DNA of 64,000 nt, taken from positions 5,084,001-5,148,000 of the forward strand of contig OY755177.1 of the NCBI GenBank assembly GCA_963576735.1. Reading direction: 5' to 3'. A program made the translations under genes and the position numbers. This DNA is from Bedellia somnulentella. Its lineage: Eukaryota; Arthropoda; Insecta; Lepidoptera; Bedelliidae. The notes under the pieces are model-generated. The model worked only from the letters and a program-made list of their open reading frames with translations, made no database searches and was not told where the DNA came from. Positions 1 through 11,900 of this stretch are shown in pieces (position 1 is the stretch's first letter; every line of letters starts with the position of its first letter).

Positions 1-2659
1 ATTTTTATGCGGGATGCAGAAAGTCGTACGAATAGATGCGTCAGAACAGCTGTAATTAACAATGCTCTCGCAGACCACTTTATAATCGGTATGTCAATTG
101 TGAATAACCTAAAAAACAACAATATTAACTATAAACATTCCTATAAATTAGACAACAAACAAATAAAAAAAGACTTAAACGAGATTGACTGGAACCAAGC
201 TCTAACCTACCAAAATCCTAATGATATTACTTACTTTATATCTAATATATTCAAGAATGTATACGATAAAAATAGACTCAAGATTAAGATAAATACAAGT
301 AAACGAAAACAATGTCCATGGAGCTGTAAGAGTATAACTGATATGTGTGCAAAAAGAGATAAATTATTCTCAATATGGAAGATGGATGAAAGTAACTTAG
401 ATAATAGATTATTATATAATAGGTACCGAAACAAAACTAGTAAACATATAAATAAAATAAAAAATAAATACACCAAAATAATCATATGTGAAAACTTTGA
501 TAAACCTAAAAAGATGTGGGGAATTATAAATAAACTGTGTGGAAGAATTGTTAAGTCAGTAGACGAGGTAATAACCAAGGCTTTTAAAAACTGTGAAATA
601 GATAAGTTGACAGACAGGTTTGCTGACGAATTTCAAAATAATGTAACCAAAATATGTAACCCATGTAATATACCTTTATTAAATAAAGACACATATGAAA
701 AAGTACCTACCACATGTATGAGGCTCAAAAAAGTAAGTGACAGGGTGGTGCATGTGATAATCAAACACCTAAATGCGAAAAAAAGTCCGGGGTCAGATGG
801 TATACGATCTTCAGACATAAAATGTATAAACAACAAAATAACCCCAATAATAACCCATTTAATTAACACATGCATCTCCACATCACAGTACCCTGACGAT
901 CTCAAACTAGGAATCATTAGGCCAGTGTATAAAAAGGGTAGTCATATAGATATAAATAACTATAGACCAATAACTATATTATCATGCATAGATAAAATAA
1001 TAGAAAAATACTATGGTTACGAGCTAAATAAATACCTTGCACAGAATAAGATAATTCATGAGAATCAATATGGATTCCAGCAGAATAAAAATACATGTCA
1101 ACTTCTGAGTAAATTCACTAACGAAGTAAATTCTTACCTACATAATAAAAAACATGTTTTGGCAATATTTGTAGATTTTAGTAAGGCATTTGAAACATTA
1201 AATTATTCAACATTGTACCGTAAAATGCAGCAGAGTGGCATACAGGGTCCGTTGCTCGATTGGTTCAGAGACTACCACACAAATCGGTCCACTTCGGTGA
1301 GCATAGCCGAAAAACGCAGCAAGCTAATGCCTACCGAGGTGGGCTCGGCTCAGGGATCAGTCCTTGCACCAACCGAGTACCTTGTATACGTCAATGACAT
1401 GTGTAAGATATTCGAGGGAGGATCTCTATACCAGTTTGCAGATGATACTTGCCTATTGTATGCACACAACGATATTGAGGTGGCGCAAAATAAATTACAG
1501 CTGAATTATGATATGCTATGTAAATGGGCTCATGATGTTGGACTAGTTGTAAACGAACAAAAGACTAAGCTAATGCACATCCATTCCCCATACCTAAAAT
1601 CAACAATAATACCCAAGATCGTGGCCCACGAGCACCAATGTATGCATCAGAACTGCAATTGCGACGGTAAATGTAGCAATCTAGAATTAGTGGACAACCA
1701 TAAGTACCTAGGCATGATAATAGATAGTAACTTCAATTGGGGACCACACATCGAACTCATATGTAACCAGTTAAGGGCTATTATGGGAAAATTAGTTATC
1801 TTAAAATATAAACTTCCATATAACATACTAAGATTGCTATATTTATCGTTGGCCGACTCTGTAATAAGTTATGGGCTAAGTAGCTACGGTAGGACATACA
1901 GAACATACATAGATAACATATACAAACTACAACTAAGCATTTTAAAAAAGATTGTTCCATCTAAGATAAAAATCAAATACAAAGACGATAACAAATCAAT
2001 ATTTGAATACTGCAAAATTATCAATGTCTTTAATAAAACAAAGTTCCTAATTATGTGTGAAGAAAAGGAGAATATAATTAATTTAAAACGCCGTACGCGA
2101 CCGATCTCATTACGCTCGCTATCTTATATACCTACATTTGTTGTGCCTAGATGTAACAATGACTACGGCAGGCGAACGATAGAATGCATATTACCGCAGG
2201 TACTCAATGAACTACCGAGCGAGGTCATTGATTCACTGCGCGTGGACAACCACAAATGTAAAACTATATTAAAAAGATATTTCCAACAACAATGTAAAAC
2301 AGGGCCGATTTCACAGGTGGCGGGGGGTGCCGGTGGGGCAGATGAGCCATGAACTCTTATAGAATTCTTGCCTCATCTGTCACGCGGGTATCATCCGCGG
2401 CGTGTGAAATTGGGCCATGTTACGATGGTCAGTCAGCATTGTATATAAATTTATAAGTAAATTATATTTATATTCATATTTCTTAAATAGAGAACGTCAC
2501 TAAGACGCAATACAATCAACTGTGATTTACAATGTAAGAGTGGGGGACGGTGGTCACAATTAAACCTTAGAAGAGGATTAAGTGACCACGATATAACCAT
2601 TGTATAATGTATTTTGTCTTTATAATGAATAAATAATTTAAAAAAAAAAAAAAAAAAAG
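1..2659 (+). mobile_element. Non-LTR retrotransposon, 3' part, with poly(A) tail
   Basis: The 3' portion of a LINE whose 5' end lies left of the window. It holds the reverse transcriptase ORF (7-2352), a roughly 290-bp 3' UTR, an AATAAA-type signal near 2628 and an A-tract at 2640-2658. It sits downstream of Vps13 exon 47, in the opposite orientation to the gene, and its tail directly abuts a decayed partial copy of exon 47. The 5' target-site duplication is outside the window, so the true length is unknown. Confidence 0.85.
7..2352 (+). CDS. Reverse transcriptase ORF2 of a Jockey/CR1-group LINE (5' end outside window)
   Basis: An open frame of 781 codons that probably continues left of the window; the first methionine may not be the start. 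It copies element RNA into DNA at the insertion site. RT motifs in order: the NNYRPI block near residue 315, FVDFSKAFETLN near 387 (first catalytic Asp), the QGS block near 450 and FADDT near 477 (catalytic Asp pair). The first residues (ADHFIIGMSI) look like the end of an endonuclease domain. The QGS block is odd, reading SAQGSVLAPTEYLVYVNDM where most relatives have QGSVLGPLLF. The frame has no stop or frameshift, so the insertion is probably young. Clade assignment (Jockey versus CR1) is inference from the FVDFSKAF and FADD style. Confidence 0.85.
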   Translation: MRDAESRTNRCVRTAVINNALADHFIIGMSIVNNLKNNNINYKHSYKLDNKQIKKDLNEIDWNQALTYQNPNDITYFISNIFKNVYDKNRLKIKINTSKRKQCPWSCKSITDMCAKRDKLFSIWKMDESNLDNRLLYNRYRNKTSKHINKIKNKYTKIIICENFDKPKKMWGIINKLCGRIVKSVDEVITKAFKNCEIDKLTDRFADEFQNNVTKICNPCNIPLLNKDTYEKVPTTCMRLKKVSDRVVHVIIKHLNAKKSPGSDGIRSSDIKCINNKITPIITHLINTCISTSQYPDDLKLGIIRPVYKKGSHIDINNYRPITILSCIDKIIEKYYGYELNKYLAQNKIIHENQYGFQQNKNTCQLLSKFTNEVNSYLHNKKHVLAIFVDFSKAFETLNYSTLYRKMQQSGIQGPLLDWFRDYHTNRSTSVSIAEKRSKLMPTEVGSAQGSVLAPTEYLVYVNDMCKIFEGGSLYQFADDTCLLYAHNDIEVAQNKLQLNYDMLCKWAHDVGLVVNEQKTKLMHIHSPYLKSTIIPKIVAHEHQCMHQNCNCDGKCSNLELVDNHKYLGMIIDSNFNWGPHIELICNQLRAIMGKLVILKYKLPYNILRLLYLSLADSVISYGLSSYGRTYRTYIDNIYKLQLSILKKIVPSKIKIKYKDDNKSIFEYCKIINVFNKTKFLIMCEEKENIINLKRRTRPISLRSLSYIPTFVVPRCNNDYGRRTIECILPQVLNELPSEVIDSLRVDNHKCKTILKRYFQQQCKTGPISQVAGGAGGADEP

Positions 2660-2660
2660 A

Positions 2661-2750
2661 TAATTTTCCCCGCCCTTGATCGCAATCTGTCTACTGCTGC
2701 ACGAATTCTCCTGTGTCATGACACTTTTAACCATGAATACAGGGATATTC
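2661..2750 (-). pseudogene. Decayed partial copy of Vps13 exon 47
   Basis: This stretch matches the middle of exon 47 (about 2857-2945) in the same orientation: both share the CCGCC, TTGAT, GCAATCTGTC, ATTCTCC, ACACTTT and AACCATGA/GTAATACCA blocks in order. The copy begins directly after the poly(A) tail of the retrotransposon and lacks the exon's 3' end and donor site. It is too diverged to be coding. Confidence 0.6.
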
Positions 2751-2815
2751 TAATTTTTAATAAAAACTAAACTGCATAACACTAATAAAAAAGGTTAATA
2801 AAAACTTTTACTTAC

Positions 2816-2974
2816 TTAAATTTCCCAAATCCATCCCTCTTAAGATCATCAACTAAATCATTTTCTCCGCCTTTGATTGCAATCTGTCGGCTGCCGGTGG
2901 GATTCTCCCAGGTATATAACACTTTGGTCATTGTTGGTAATACCATTTCGGAGTGGTAATTTGGATTGTCGGTA
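2816..2974 (-). CDS. Vps13: Vps13 exon 47 (last exon in window)
   Basis: Residues 2501-2554: [20 protein letters not shown], the 'yaWd.P...k.i' motif that follows VAB, then [14 protein letters not shown]. Acceptor TTCCAG, donor GTAAGT, phase 2. Downstream exons lie left of the window. Confidence 0.94.
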
Positions 2975-5900
2975 CTGGAAATGGTTTAAAATGTTAATAG
3001 GGGAAGAACGAAATAGGAAAATGATAAATAATTTACTGAAAATGTAGCATAAAATAGAAGCCAAAAATTTGCCAGGTGTATATGTGGCGACCAAACATCT
3101 TTAATACTACAATGGGAAATATAATAAGTCAACATTTAACAATAGGGAATTTACTGTTTGAAATTTGTTACAAAGATATTTTTTTGGTGATTCTTTATTA
3201 ACCACTATCACTTTCACAAAAATATTACAAAAATTCTTACCCCTCATAATCGCCTTCCTTTTCATAAAACGTGATAGGGTGATCAGAGAAATTAACAATC
3301 AAAGCAGGGGCGTACCCCTCCATGTATTGATTAATAACGATGTATGTAGCCCCTTCTGTTACGTCCACGGCAACCCTTAGACCACCGTACTGGAATTGTT
3401 AAGAAGCATATATTATTAGTGGTGGGAACATAATTTAACTACTTAAACCTTATTAGTATGAGAAGAAAATATACAATTGTAAACAAAACTATTATGTGTG
3501 TTGTATAGGTATTAGTACCTCTACAAGGCGTACAGGTTTGAGTTTAGTTCAGTTGACTAAGATTTAATACCTTAGTGATTTATATCGCTACATAAAACCC
3601 AAAAAACTCAAGATTAAAACTCAGCCGCTTTTGGAAGTTGACTAGTGTAATATTGTAAAATAAAGAATGGCGATGGCTCATCAGCCAATACGCTGAACAA
3701 TCCTTTAAAGGCAGCCATGAAAAGAAATTGGATAGTGCTTTTCAATTGCGACTTCAAAAATAGTTTCTATTATACATACATACATATACTCACGGCTATA
3801 AATCCCAAGAAAGGGGTAGCCAGAGCTAAGGAATTAGAAATTCCTCAGCCACTTTTGGAAGTTGCGTGGGGAAAAGATGGTGGAATAAAGGTTGTTTATG
3901 ATGGGTCTCCAACCACATCGCCCAAAAATCCCTCAAAAGCCCCAATACCGTTAGTTTCTATTATACTATTTTTCAAATCTCTTCATATAAAAAAAACAGT
4001 TGTATACTCCTAAATCCACCCTCAATCCTACTACAATGTACACAATTAACTCATTATTGTAAATGTGGCAACAACAGCGTCATTTACAGTTTTAATTAAT
4101 CTATAGTATTGATAAATTAAAACTGTAATATAGATTCTATACATATAAATGTAACATCTACCTCATTTTTAAGTTTGAGACAGGTATTGTTTTGCTCATG
4201 GAAATAGAACGGCGCAGTGATTTCCGTGTTCTTGTCAGCAATTCTCAACCGGAGCACCTTCTCTGTCACTACTTTGGGCCAGAACGGGGCGCAAGAGTTG
4301 GCTGCTACCTGTAGATAAATAAATGTGAGGTTTTTAAATTTAGTAATTTGGAAAGATATTTATTAAAAGTGTATAGTTCAGTTTCCAAATGTAACTTTTT
4401 GATGTATGAACATTAATACGGGATGGGTAAAAAAACATTAATATGGGATGTGTAATAAAAACATAAATAATGCAAAAGTATTTTTTTTGTAAATAATATC
4501 AAAGTGTTGCAATAATCGACATCACTCAATGTGTATCATAGGCTATTTAAATCAGATTTTTCGATGCATATATGAAAAAACAAAACTTAATCGTAGTACT
4601 CAAGTGCTAACCTGAAATATCACAAATGGACATCAAAACACTACGATATTCACTTAGTCACAAAAAGAGACAGTTTATTACTGAGCCACCAGCTTATCTG
4701 GAGTATCAAGCAAGCCGCCACTATGACAAATAGTTGCCACATAAAATACAGTACTTATGAAACACCATTTCCTCAAACAACCGTCAGCAATGTAGTTCTA
4801 CCTTAACTAAACTATCGCAGTACCTTATACCAAGGATCTCCCGGCCTCTTAAACTCTTGGTACTCAAGTTCGAGAGGCAACTCATTGATGATCTGGCAGT
4901 ACGGAGTGAAGATCACCATCTTGGTCAAACTGTTGAATGTCAACTGGTTTTGGACGGCCACCTGAGGAGATTAAGATGGGATGAGAGGGAATTCTGAAGG
5001 GAATTATTTTGTACAAGTGAAATATGGAAACAAAATTATCAGACATCATTTACATCAGACATTTGACGAACATCCATAATAAACTATATTATATTATGAA
5101 AACATTTGAAAATTTTATCAAAAAATAATTATGGTTGGTGGTAGGATAAATTTAAAATACAAAAATACAGTTTTTATAAATAAGAATAGTATACTGAGTA
5201 ATCAAGACATATCCAAAATTCATTGCGCTGTTACTTTTTTATTTCATCTAGATGATATTTTTTTTGATGATTTTGACATAAAATACCTCATAAACATATC
5301 CCTCATGCTTGCAGTTAATAACTCCAGAGCTCCCCGGCACATCTAAAGAGAACTTATCAGACCATTCTCCTGATTCCACCCGAATCATCGCCTTCTTCTT
5401 GCCGAGGAAGTTCTTGGCGCGGTAACAGAACATTATTGGCTGGTTGTAGGTGGGTGGGTGGAATATCACGTCGTTGCTGTCGTCTGAGTACTGGAAAATT
5501 TGTTTGAGATGTGTTTGTAATTGTTATTGAAGTTTATTGAAATATGGTGGTTTAGTGCGAGGGATGGTTGTGTTGGTGAAAAATAACTGCTAAGATGATG
5601 TACTCTTGTAAAATAAGGATACTATGTATTTGATACTGCTGATGTTTGAAGAGGGGTTATATAAAGTTTTCGCAGGTTAATAGTTGAATAACCTAATTTT
5701 GTTCGAAGTTCAATGTGAATGTTAGATTAGCCGGTATAAACTAGGTGTAAAGAAGTATTGAAAAACTTCTTATATCGTCTTACAACTCCTCTATAGGATA
5801 GCCCATTTAAGTGGATCAATATGTGAAAGTGGTTTGTTTTTAGCAGCGGAACAAAAAAAACCACAGAACAGTTTTGAAATGAGTTCGGTTAACTGACCCA

Positions 5901-8900
5901 GAAGATTTTTTTAACAAAACAACTGTTTTTTTTATAGAAATATTGATTGTATAGGTTTACTATGAAACATGAAACCAAAATTAATTATCTGTTTTGTATT
6001 TTAATTTATTTAAGTAAATGTTCGAGATGACAACTGCTTTTCCCAACACTGTTATAAAAATATGCTTGAAGTTTTGTTGTGACTAAAATATATGACATAG
6101 TTCCTAAGAACCGATCTCCATGTCTTTTAATTTTAAACCTTCTCATACTGACCCATCTAAATAGGCGAATATATAACTTACTTGTATATAACGTAATAAA
6201 TAATACAAGACAAAGAATGACATTCCACAGGAAACATATTCGGATGACGAGGCACAATGTAACTAAGTGATCATCATGCCTAATTTCAAATACAGATCTC
6301 AATTTTGCGAGATGAGGAATAAACACCTATTGTTTACACATTCACTGAAATATTAATAACCTTTATGTCCGTAACAGTATTCAGTTACAATACATTTAAA
6401 TTATTGTTTCTTATACAATACAAAGTATTTTGTACTAGCATGCACATGCAAATATGGTGTGAGCGCATTTCTAAGAATGATAATTTCGGTATATACGAAG
6501 ATAAAGAACGATATGTTTGGTTATGAGTTATTAATAATGTTTCAGTGTTATTTTAATATCTCCTAAAACCCAAAAGCATTATTTTTGTGATAATTGTATG
6601 ATGATGAGCTTTGAAAAGTCTAAAGATTTCGGCGATGATTTAATTTGAAAAAGTTATAAGCATTACAAGCTAGTTTTTTCTATATTATTTATATTAAAAT
6701 TAAAGACAATGAATGAAGTAAAAAAATAACTTTTGTCATAACTAAAAGAAAATAAACAAATTTCAAAACAGGTTAACTTAAACTTATTAAATTTTATTGC
6801 CTTAATATATGAGACGCATAACTGATGTAAGGTACAAAATATATGGCGAACCATGCATTTTGTAGGTGAAGAACGTTTGATTTAAATAGTATTTCACGTC
6901 TTTACATTATCAATATTAATATGTGCTTGGCAAATAGTTACAAAAAGAAATATAAATATATGATAGAGGTTGTAACTTTGATAAGTGCAAATTATTTATA
7001 ATTTGCAGGTTATATTTATAAGACCGTAAAAAGCCTGACAATCTTATGAAGTCAACCCTTTTCCATCCATATATCTATCGATCATTAAAAAAAACAATAG
7101 ATAACACTAAAGTGACAACCAATGTTCTGTCAAAATTCGGTTTTTTTTTTCATTTCTGATAAGCCTTTTGACGGTCCAATAAACATCAATTTGATTCACT
7201 ACAAAAACCAACACCAATCATAACCATAACATAACTATGGAAAACAAAATATATTATTATTTTTATGTTTGTTATTATATTTTGAAGTATTTCATAACAC
7301 TATTTATCACCAATATAATATTCCAATGAAAAGTAAGCAATTTTGCTTGTCCAGATAATATTGCATTACATATTTGCTCCAAAATCCATATATTTTGATC
7401 TGTTATACAAATTGAGTGCACATATTTATTACAGTGCTGGTTATTTTACAGATTAACCAAGTACCCATTACAACGGGCACTCACCGAACTAGAGTCTCGT
7501 TTTTTAGTTTGGCACCACGAACGGCTCATCTGTAAGTGGTTTTGTTTTAAAATATTATAAATAATAATAAATATACGGACATTTTATCCACAGACCAAGT
7601 TAGCCCCAAACTAAGTTGAAGTTGTAGTATGGGCTACTAACTCAACGATAAATATATAATAAATACGAAATATTTATCCTACTTTCAAAACCGGTCAGAA
7701 GCCCTCTTTTAGTGTAACAAAATCTTCGTTTGATACATGCCAAAAATAAATATTGTAACTGAAATTAAAACATCTATTAAGCAGAAAGCTCTGAAATAAA
7801 AAGCTGCATACACCTCGTAAGAAATGAAAGAATTAATAAATTATTTGAAATTAAAAACAGCGGGTGAAGAGCAGTTTCATTATTTAATACCTTATTTTTA
7901 GAAGATCTACCGCTGTTTTTATGCGATTTCTTGGAGGCCAACTGGAAGAATTTTGAAATTACATTTTTAACAACCAATTCGAATCTAAGTTCATATCATT
8001 ATTATACACCAATAATTATATAATGAATAGTTTACTTTTACTTCTGTCTTGCAAGAAAATATAGTAAAATGCTAAAATCTTCCAAACTAGAAGAAAGCGT
8101 GCCGCTTAAACTAAACATTATCAAATATTCATTACTCAGATATATATGTTAATTTCCAACAGTCAATCACTGCATTATCATATTAAAAAAAAAATAAGCA
8201 TAAACATTTTAATATTCTAAAATTCGGAAATCCTGTAACACTGAATTATTTTAATGCCAATTGCATTTTCCGTCAATCTTATAAATAATTTTCTTTCAAA
8301 TCAAACTTGATTAGTAAAACAAATCAAATTACAATAAAATTGACGTTACGGTTAGATAAACACTTTCATCAAACATATATCTAATTCACAACTTACTTTA
8401 TAACTCAAAGTCAATCCAGTCTTATTGAGCATCCAGAAAGGCGAATAGAGTGACAAAGTTTTAATCCCTTCTTCAATGACGCAATGCATTCCCAATATCA
8501 TTGACATTACTTCAGGACTGTCGTGGGATGTGAATTCCCAAGCTGTTATGTCTGTGTCTGCTGGCAGGTTTTTAGTGCACGACCAGCATTTATCTAGGTA
8601 GTTTTCAATCTGAAATGATAAGGAGAAAGTTGGTTTGTAAGCGCTCATTCTTAGAATATTTCACTCATTCATTCGTTCATTTTGCTGTACAGAAATATAT
8701 TTGTTTTTGGTTATGAACTTTGAACACGTCTTGGGATTAAGTAGAAGATCCCAGAAACTGTCAAAAAATCAATTAATGCGTAATGAATCGCATCAACACG
8801 CTACAGTAATAGTGAGCATCGAAGTCATGGAAATACCGCTCAACCGAAAGGATTATGATAGTGGTTATATTCGTACCTACATATTACTTAATACCACCTA

Positions 8901-11900
8901 ATTTCACATGTTACTAATAACATAACATAACATAAACGTTCACGCCGATTATCCCCGAAGGGGTTGGCAGAGGTACTAATACTTCTGAACATCACGTGAC
9001 TTTGTCACCTGGTGTTCAGAGTACCCACGTTTTGCATGGACAGTGTATTCACGTGATAGGGGGCAGGCCTATCGCCGTAAACACACTATTATGTACAAAT
9101 ATAGTCAATTTTCGTGTTTGATACATTAACAAATACTAAAGAACATACCGTAATAATAAAATTGATCGACTTCGGGTTAATATGCGGCATATGTTTCATT
9201 TCCCCCGGCGAGAACGTAGTGGCTAATGTATACCCCACTTGAGTGATAGTCACGTCGACGGGCAGACAGTTTTGCAACGCAACAACCGGTTTCAAAACTA
9301 TGTCGTAGCAACATGATGATAGTGTCTGACGTTCTGTGTTCTCGGCGAAGGCTTGGACAGTTGTTCCTATTGCCTGAAAGAAAGACAAGTAGTTTAATAC
9401 AAAAAACATCTATATCAAGTTGGATACAAATAAGATACAAAATTATCTAAAATAGAGAATTTTGATTTTTTACGAAAAAAAAGTCTTTATCTACACCAGC
9501 AAATCAAATATTCGTACTTGTTAATATAGAATGCTATGTAATAAATATATGACTTAAATATAATAATGAATATTAAATAACCTCAATGTCAAATATATTA
9601 CCTGATAGTAGAAAAACTCTTCTTTACTACGATCTTTGCACGCACACTGCATTAGTTTCTCGATGGTAACACCCTGTTCCAACTCGCGCCAAATAAATGG
9701 TTTCTCTGATATTGCGAAATCTGAAATAAAATAACTTGTAATAATATTAAATTATTAATACTGGAAACAGTGTGAAATTTTATCATACCAGGGTGTTAAA
9801 TAACATATTAGTAATGAAATCAAAAAAATGCTTGATTAAAAAACTATATTGTGTATCATATGTGTTCTAAGTTTTCTACTATATTTCTTTAAAAACAGAC
9901 AGATCTTATTATGAATATATAATATTATAATCTCAAAAAGTATAATAATGGTTTCTTAGCCTTTATTTATATTTTGTAAAATAAAATACAAACAAGTTCA
10001 ATAATTGCAAACAAATTATTGCATTTAAAAAAATGCATTAATTTGTTTGCATTTACATAAAACACTCACTCTCATCGTCGATACAGAAAAACAATTCAGC
10101 AGTCTTCGTATGAACAGTCGCTAACGGTAATCTCATAGTCTTGTTAGGTTCAACTGTGCCTATTAACTCCACTTCGTTACCACTTGGCTTCATGTAATAC
10201 ACGCCTACTGCTAAAGATAATTTGTTAATCACCTGCAAATTTGTACACTTTAGTATTTAATGAGAAAATGTTGATTGTGATGTCAGTAAATATTGGCTAC
10301 GAACGACTTCATTCAAGATCAAATTCAGAAGGTGTTTAACCTGAGTTTGGAGAATAATAGAACATGTATGAAACGATGATCCAGATAGTCAGAGTTTCAA
10401 AATAAGAAATTTCGCAGCCAGTTTAAGAAGTTTTATTATGGATAGATTCTTATGGGCCTCAAGACCTTGTTCAGCACCCATGGTAACAAATAGGTTATCG
10501 CTATTTTAAGCTAACAATAAAGAAACATATGAATATAATTAAAATATAAAATATATTTACCTGCACAATACTCCTCAAATAAACATGCATAGCGGCATCT
10601 TCAATGACAATATCAGCGATCAAACTTAATCTCCATTCATTCTTAGATCTCTGTCCAACCGGGTAGTATCTCTTTACCACTCTTCCTACCACTATTTCTA
10701 TGTTCTCTTTGAACTCTATTATCTGAAATGCATAGTACAGTTATTTGTAAAATTATATTATTATTAAACTGAGTTCTCAATAACAATTTCAGTAATCAAA
10801 TTCAATCATAAAACTTTTGGTACTGGCTCCTTTTTTAATAATTTATGTTTCCAAGTAAATCTATTTCTTCTTAGTTTTTAAGTTTATTTCATAAAAACAC
10901 TAAAGTACACAAGAATCAAAAAGAACAATTAACCTGTATATTCAACGACAGTTTGGGTTGTTGATCCAAATCTACGTTGAAAATATCTCCTCGCTTCATT
11001 TTCAGTGGTATCTCAGCGTCTGGAGCAAGTATTAGTTCGCTGGAAAATAAACACGTTATTTAAACATACATGGTAGGCAGAGACTATCAATCGCCACTTT
11101 GTACGATCCTGGCAAACCTCTCTAGCTTCATTCACATCCATCAATCTTTTCATACATGCTCTTTTATTCTTCGTACTACGGACACCTGCTTTTTTAAGTA
11201 CTTTTTCTATTTGATCCAAATGTGTCCCCCAAGGTCGTCCTCTACTAACATTACCTTCCACATTGGCTCTATAGATCTCTTTTACCAATTCACTGTCATA
11301 CATCCTCTCTATATGCCCAAACCATCTCAACATTCCTTTTTCTATCTTTCTTACAATATCATCTTTTACACCACATCTTTCACGAATCACGTCATTCCTC
11401 ACACGATCACATCACCTTCTGCCACACCCAACATTCACTGCCATACATAAGCGTAGGAACGAGGACAGCATCATGTACAGCCATTCCAAGACCAAACATT
11501 TGTAAGGTAAATGAATCGTATGTGCTCTTGTAGCGAAGCATGGGTAAGATGGAAGATGCAGTAATGTACATGCACATTATTATACAGTGCCAGATTGGGT
11601 TGCAAGGCTTGTATACAGTGCTCCAAAAAAAGTAAGAAGATTAAAACAGCATGTATGAAATGATTGCTGGATGGGACCGAAGCTAGGATCGTAAAAAGTG
11701 GCGAACGATAGTCTCTGCCTGCCCCAAACTAACGGCGTGAGTATGTATATTTATGCTACGAAACTTATTCCCAAATATTGCCGACTGAAATAACAAACGA
11801 TTTATCATACAAAATACATAATAAATAAGAAGACAAACCTGACATTAGCAGATGAATCGGGGAACATCCAATCATCGTTATTCTCCAACGAAAACAGCAT

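Noticed and set aside
5131..5346. 71-codon plus-strand ORF
   Set aside because: A shadow of Vps13 exon 43 and its intron on the other strand.
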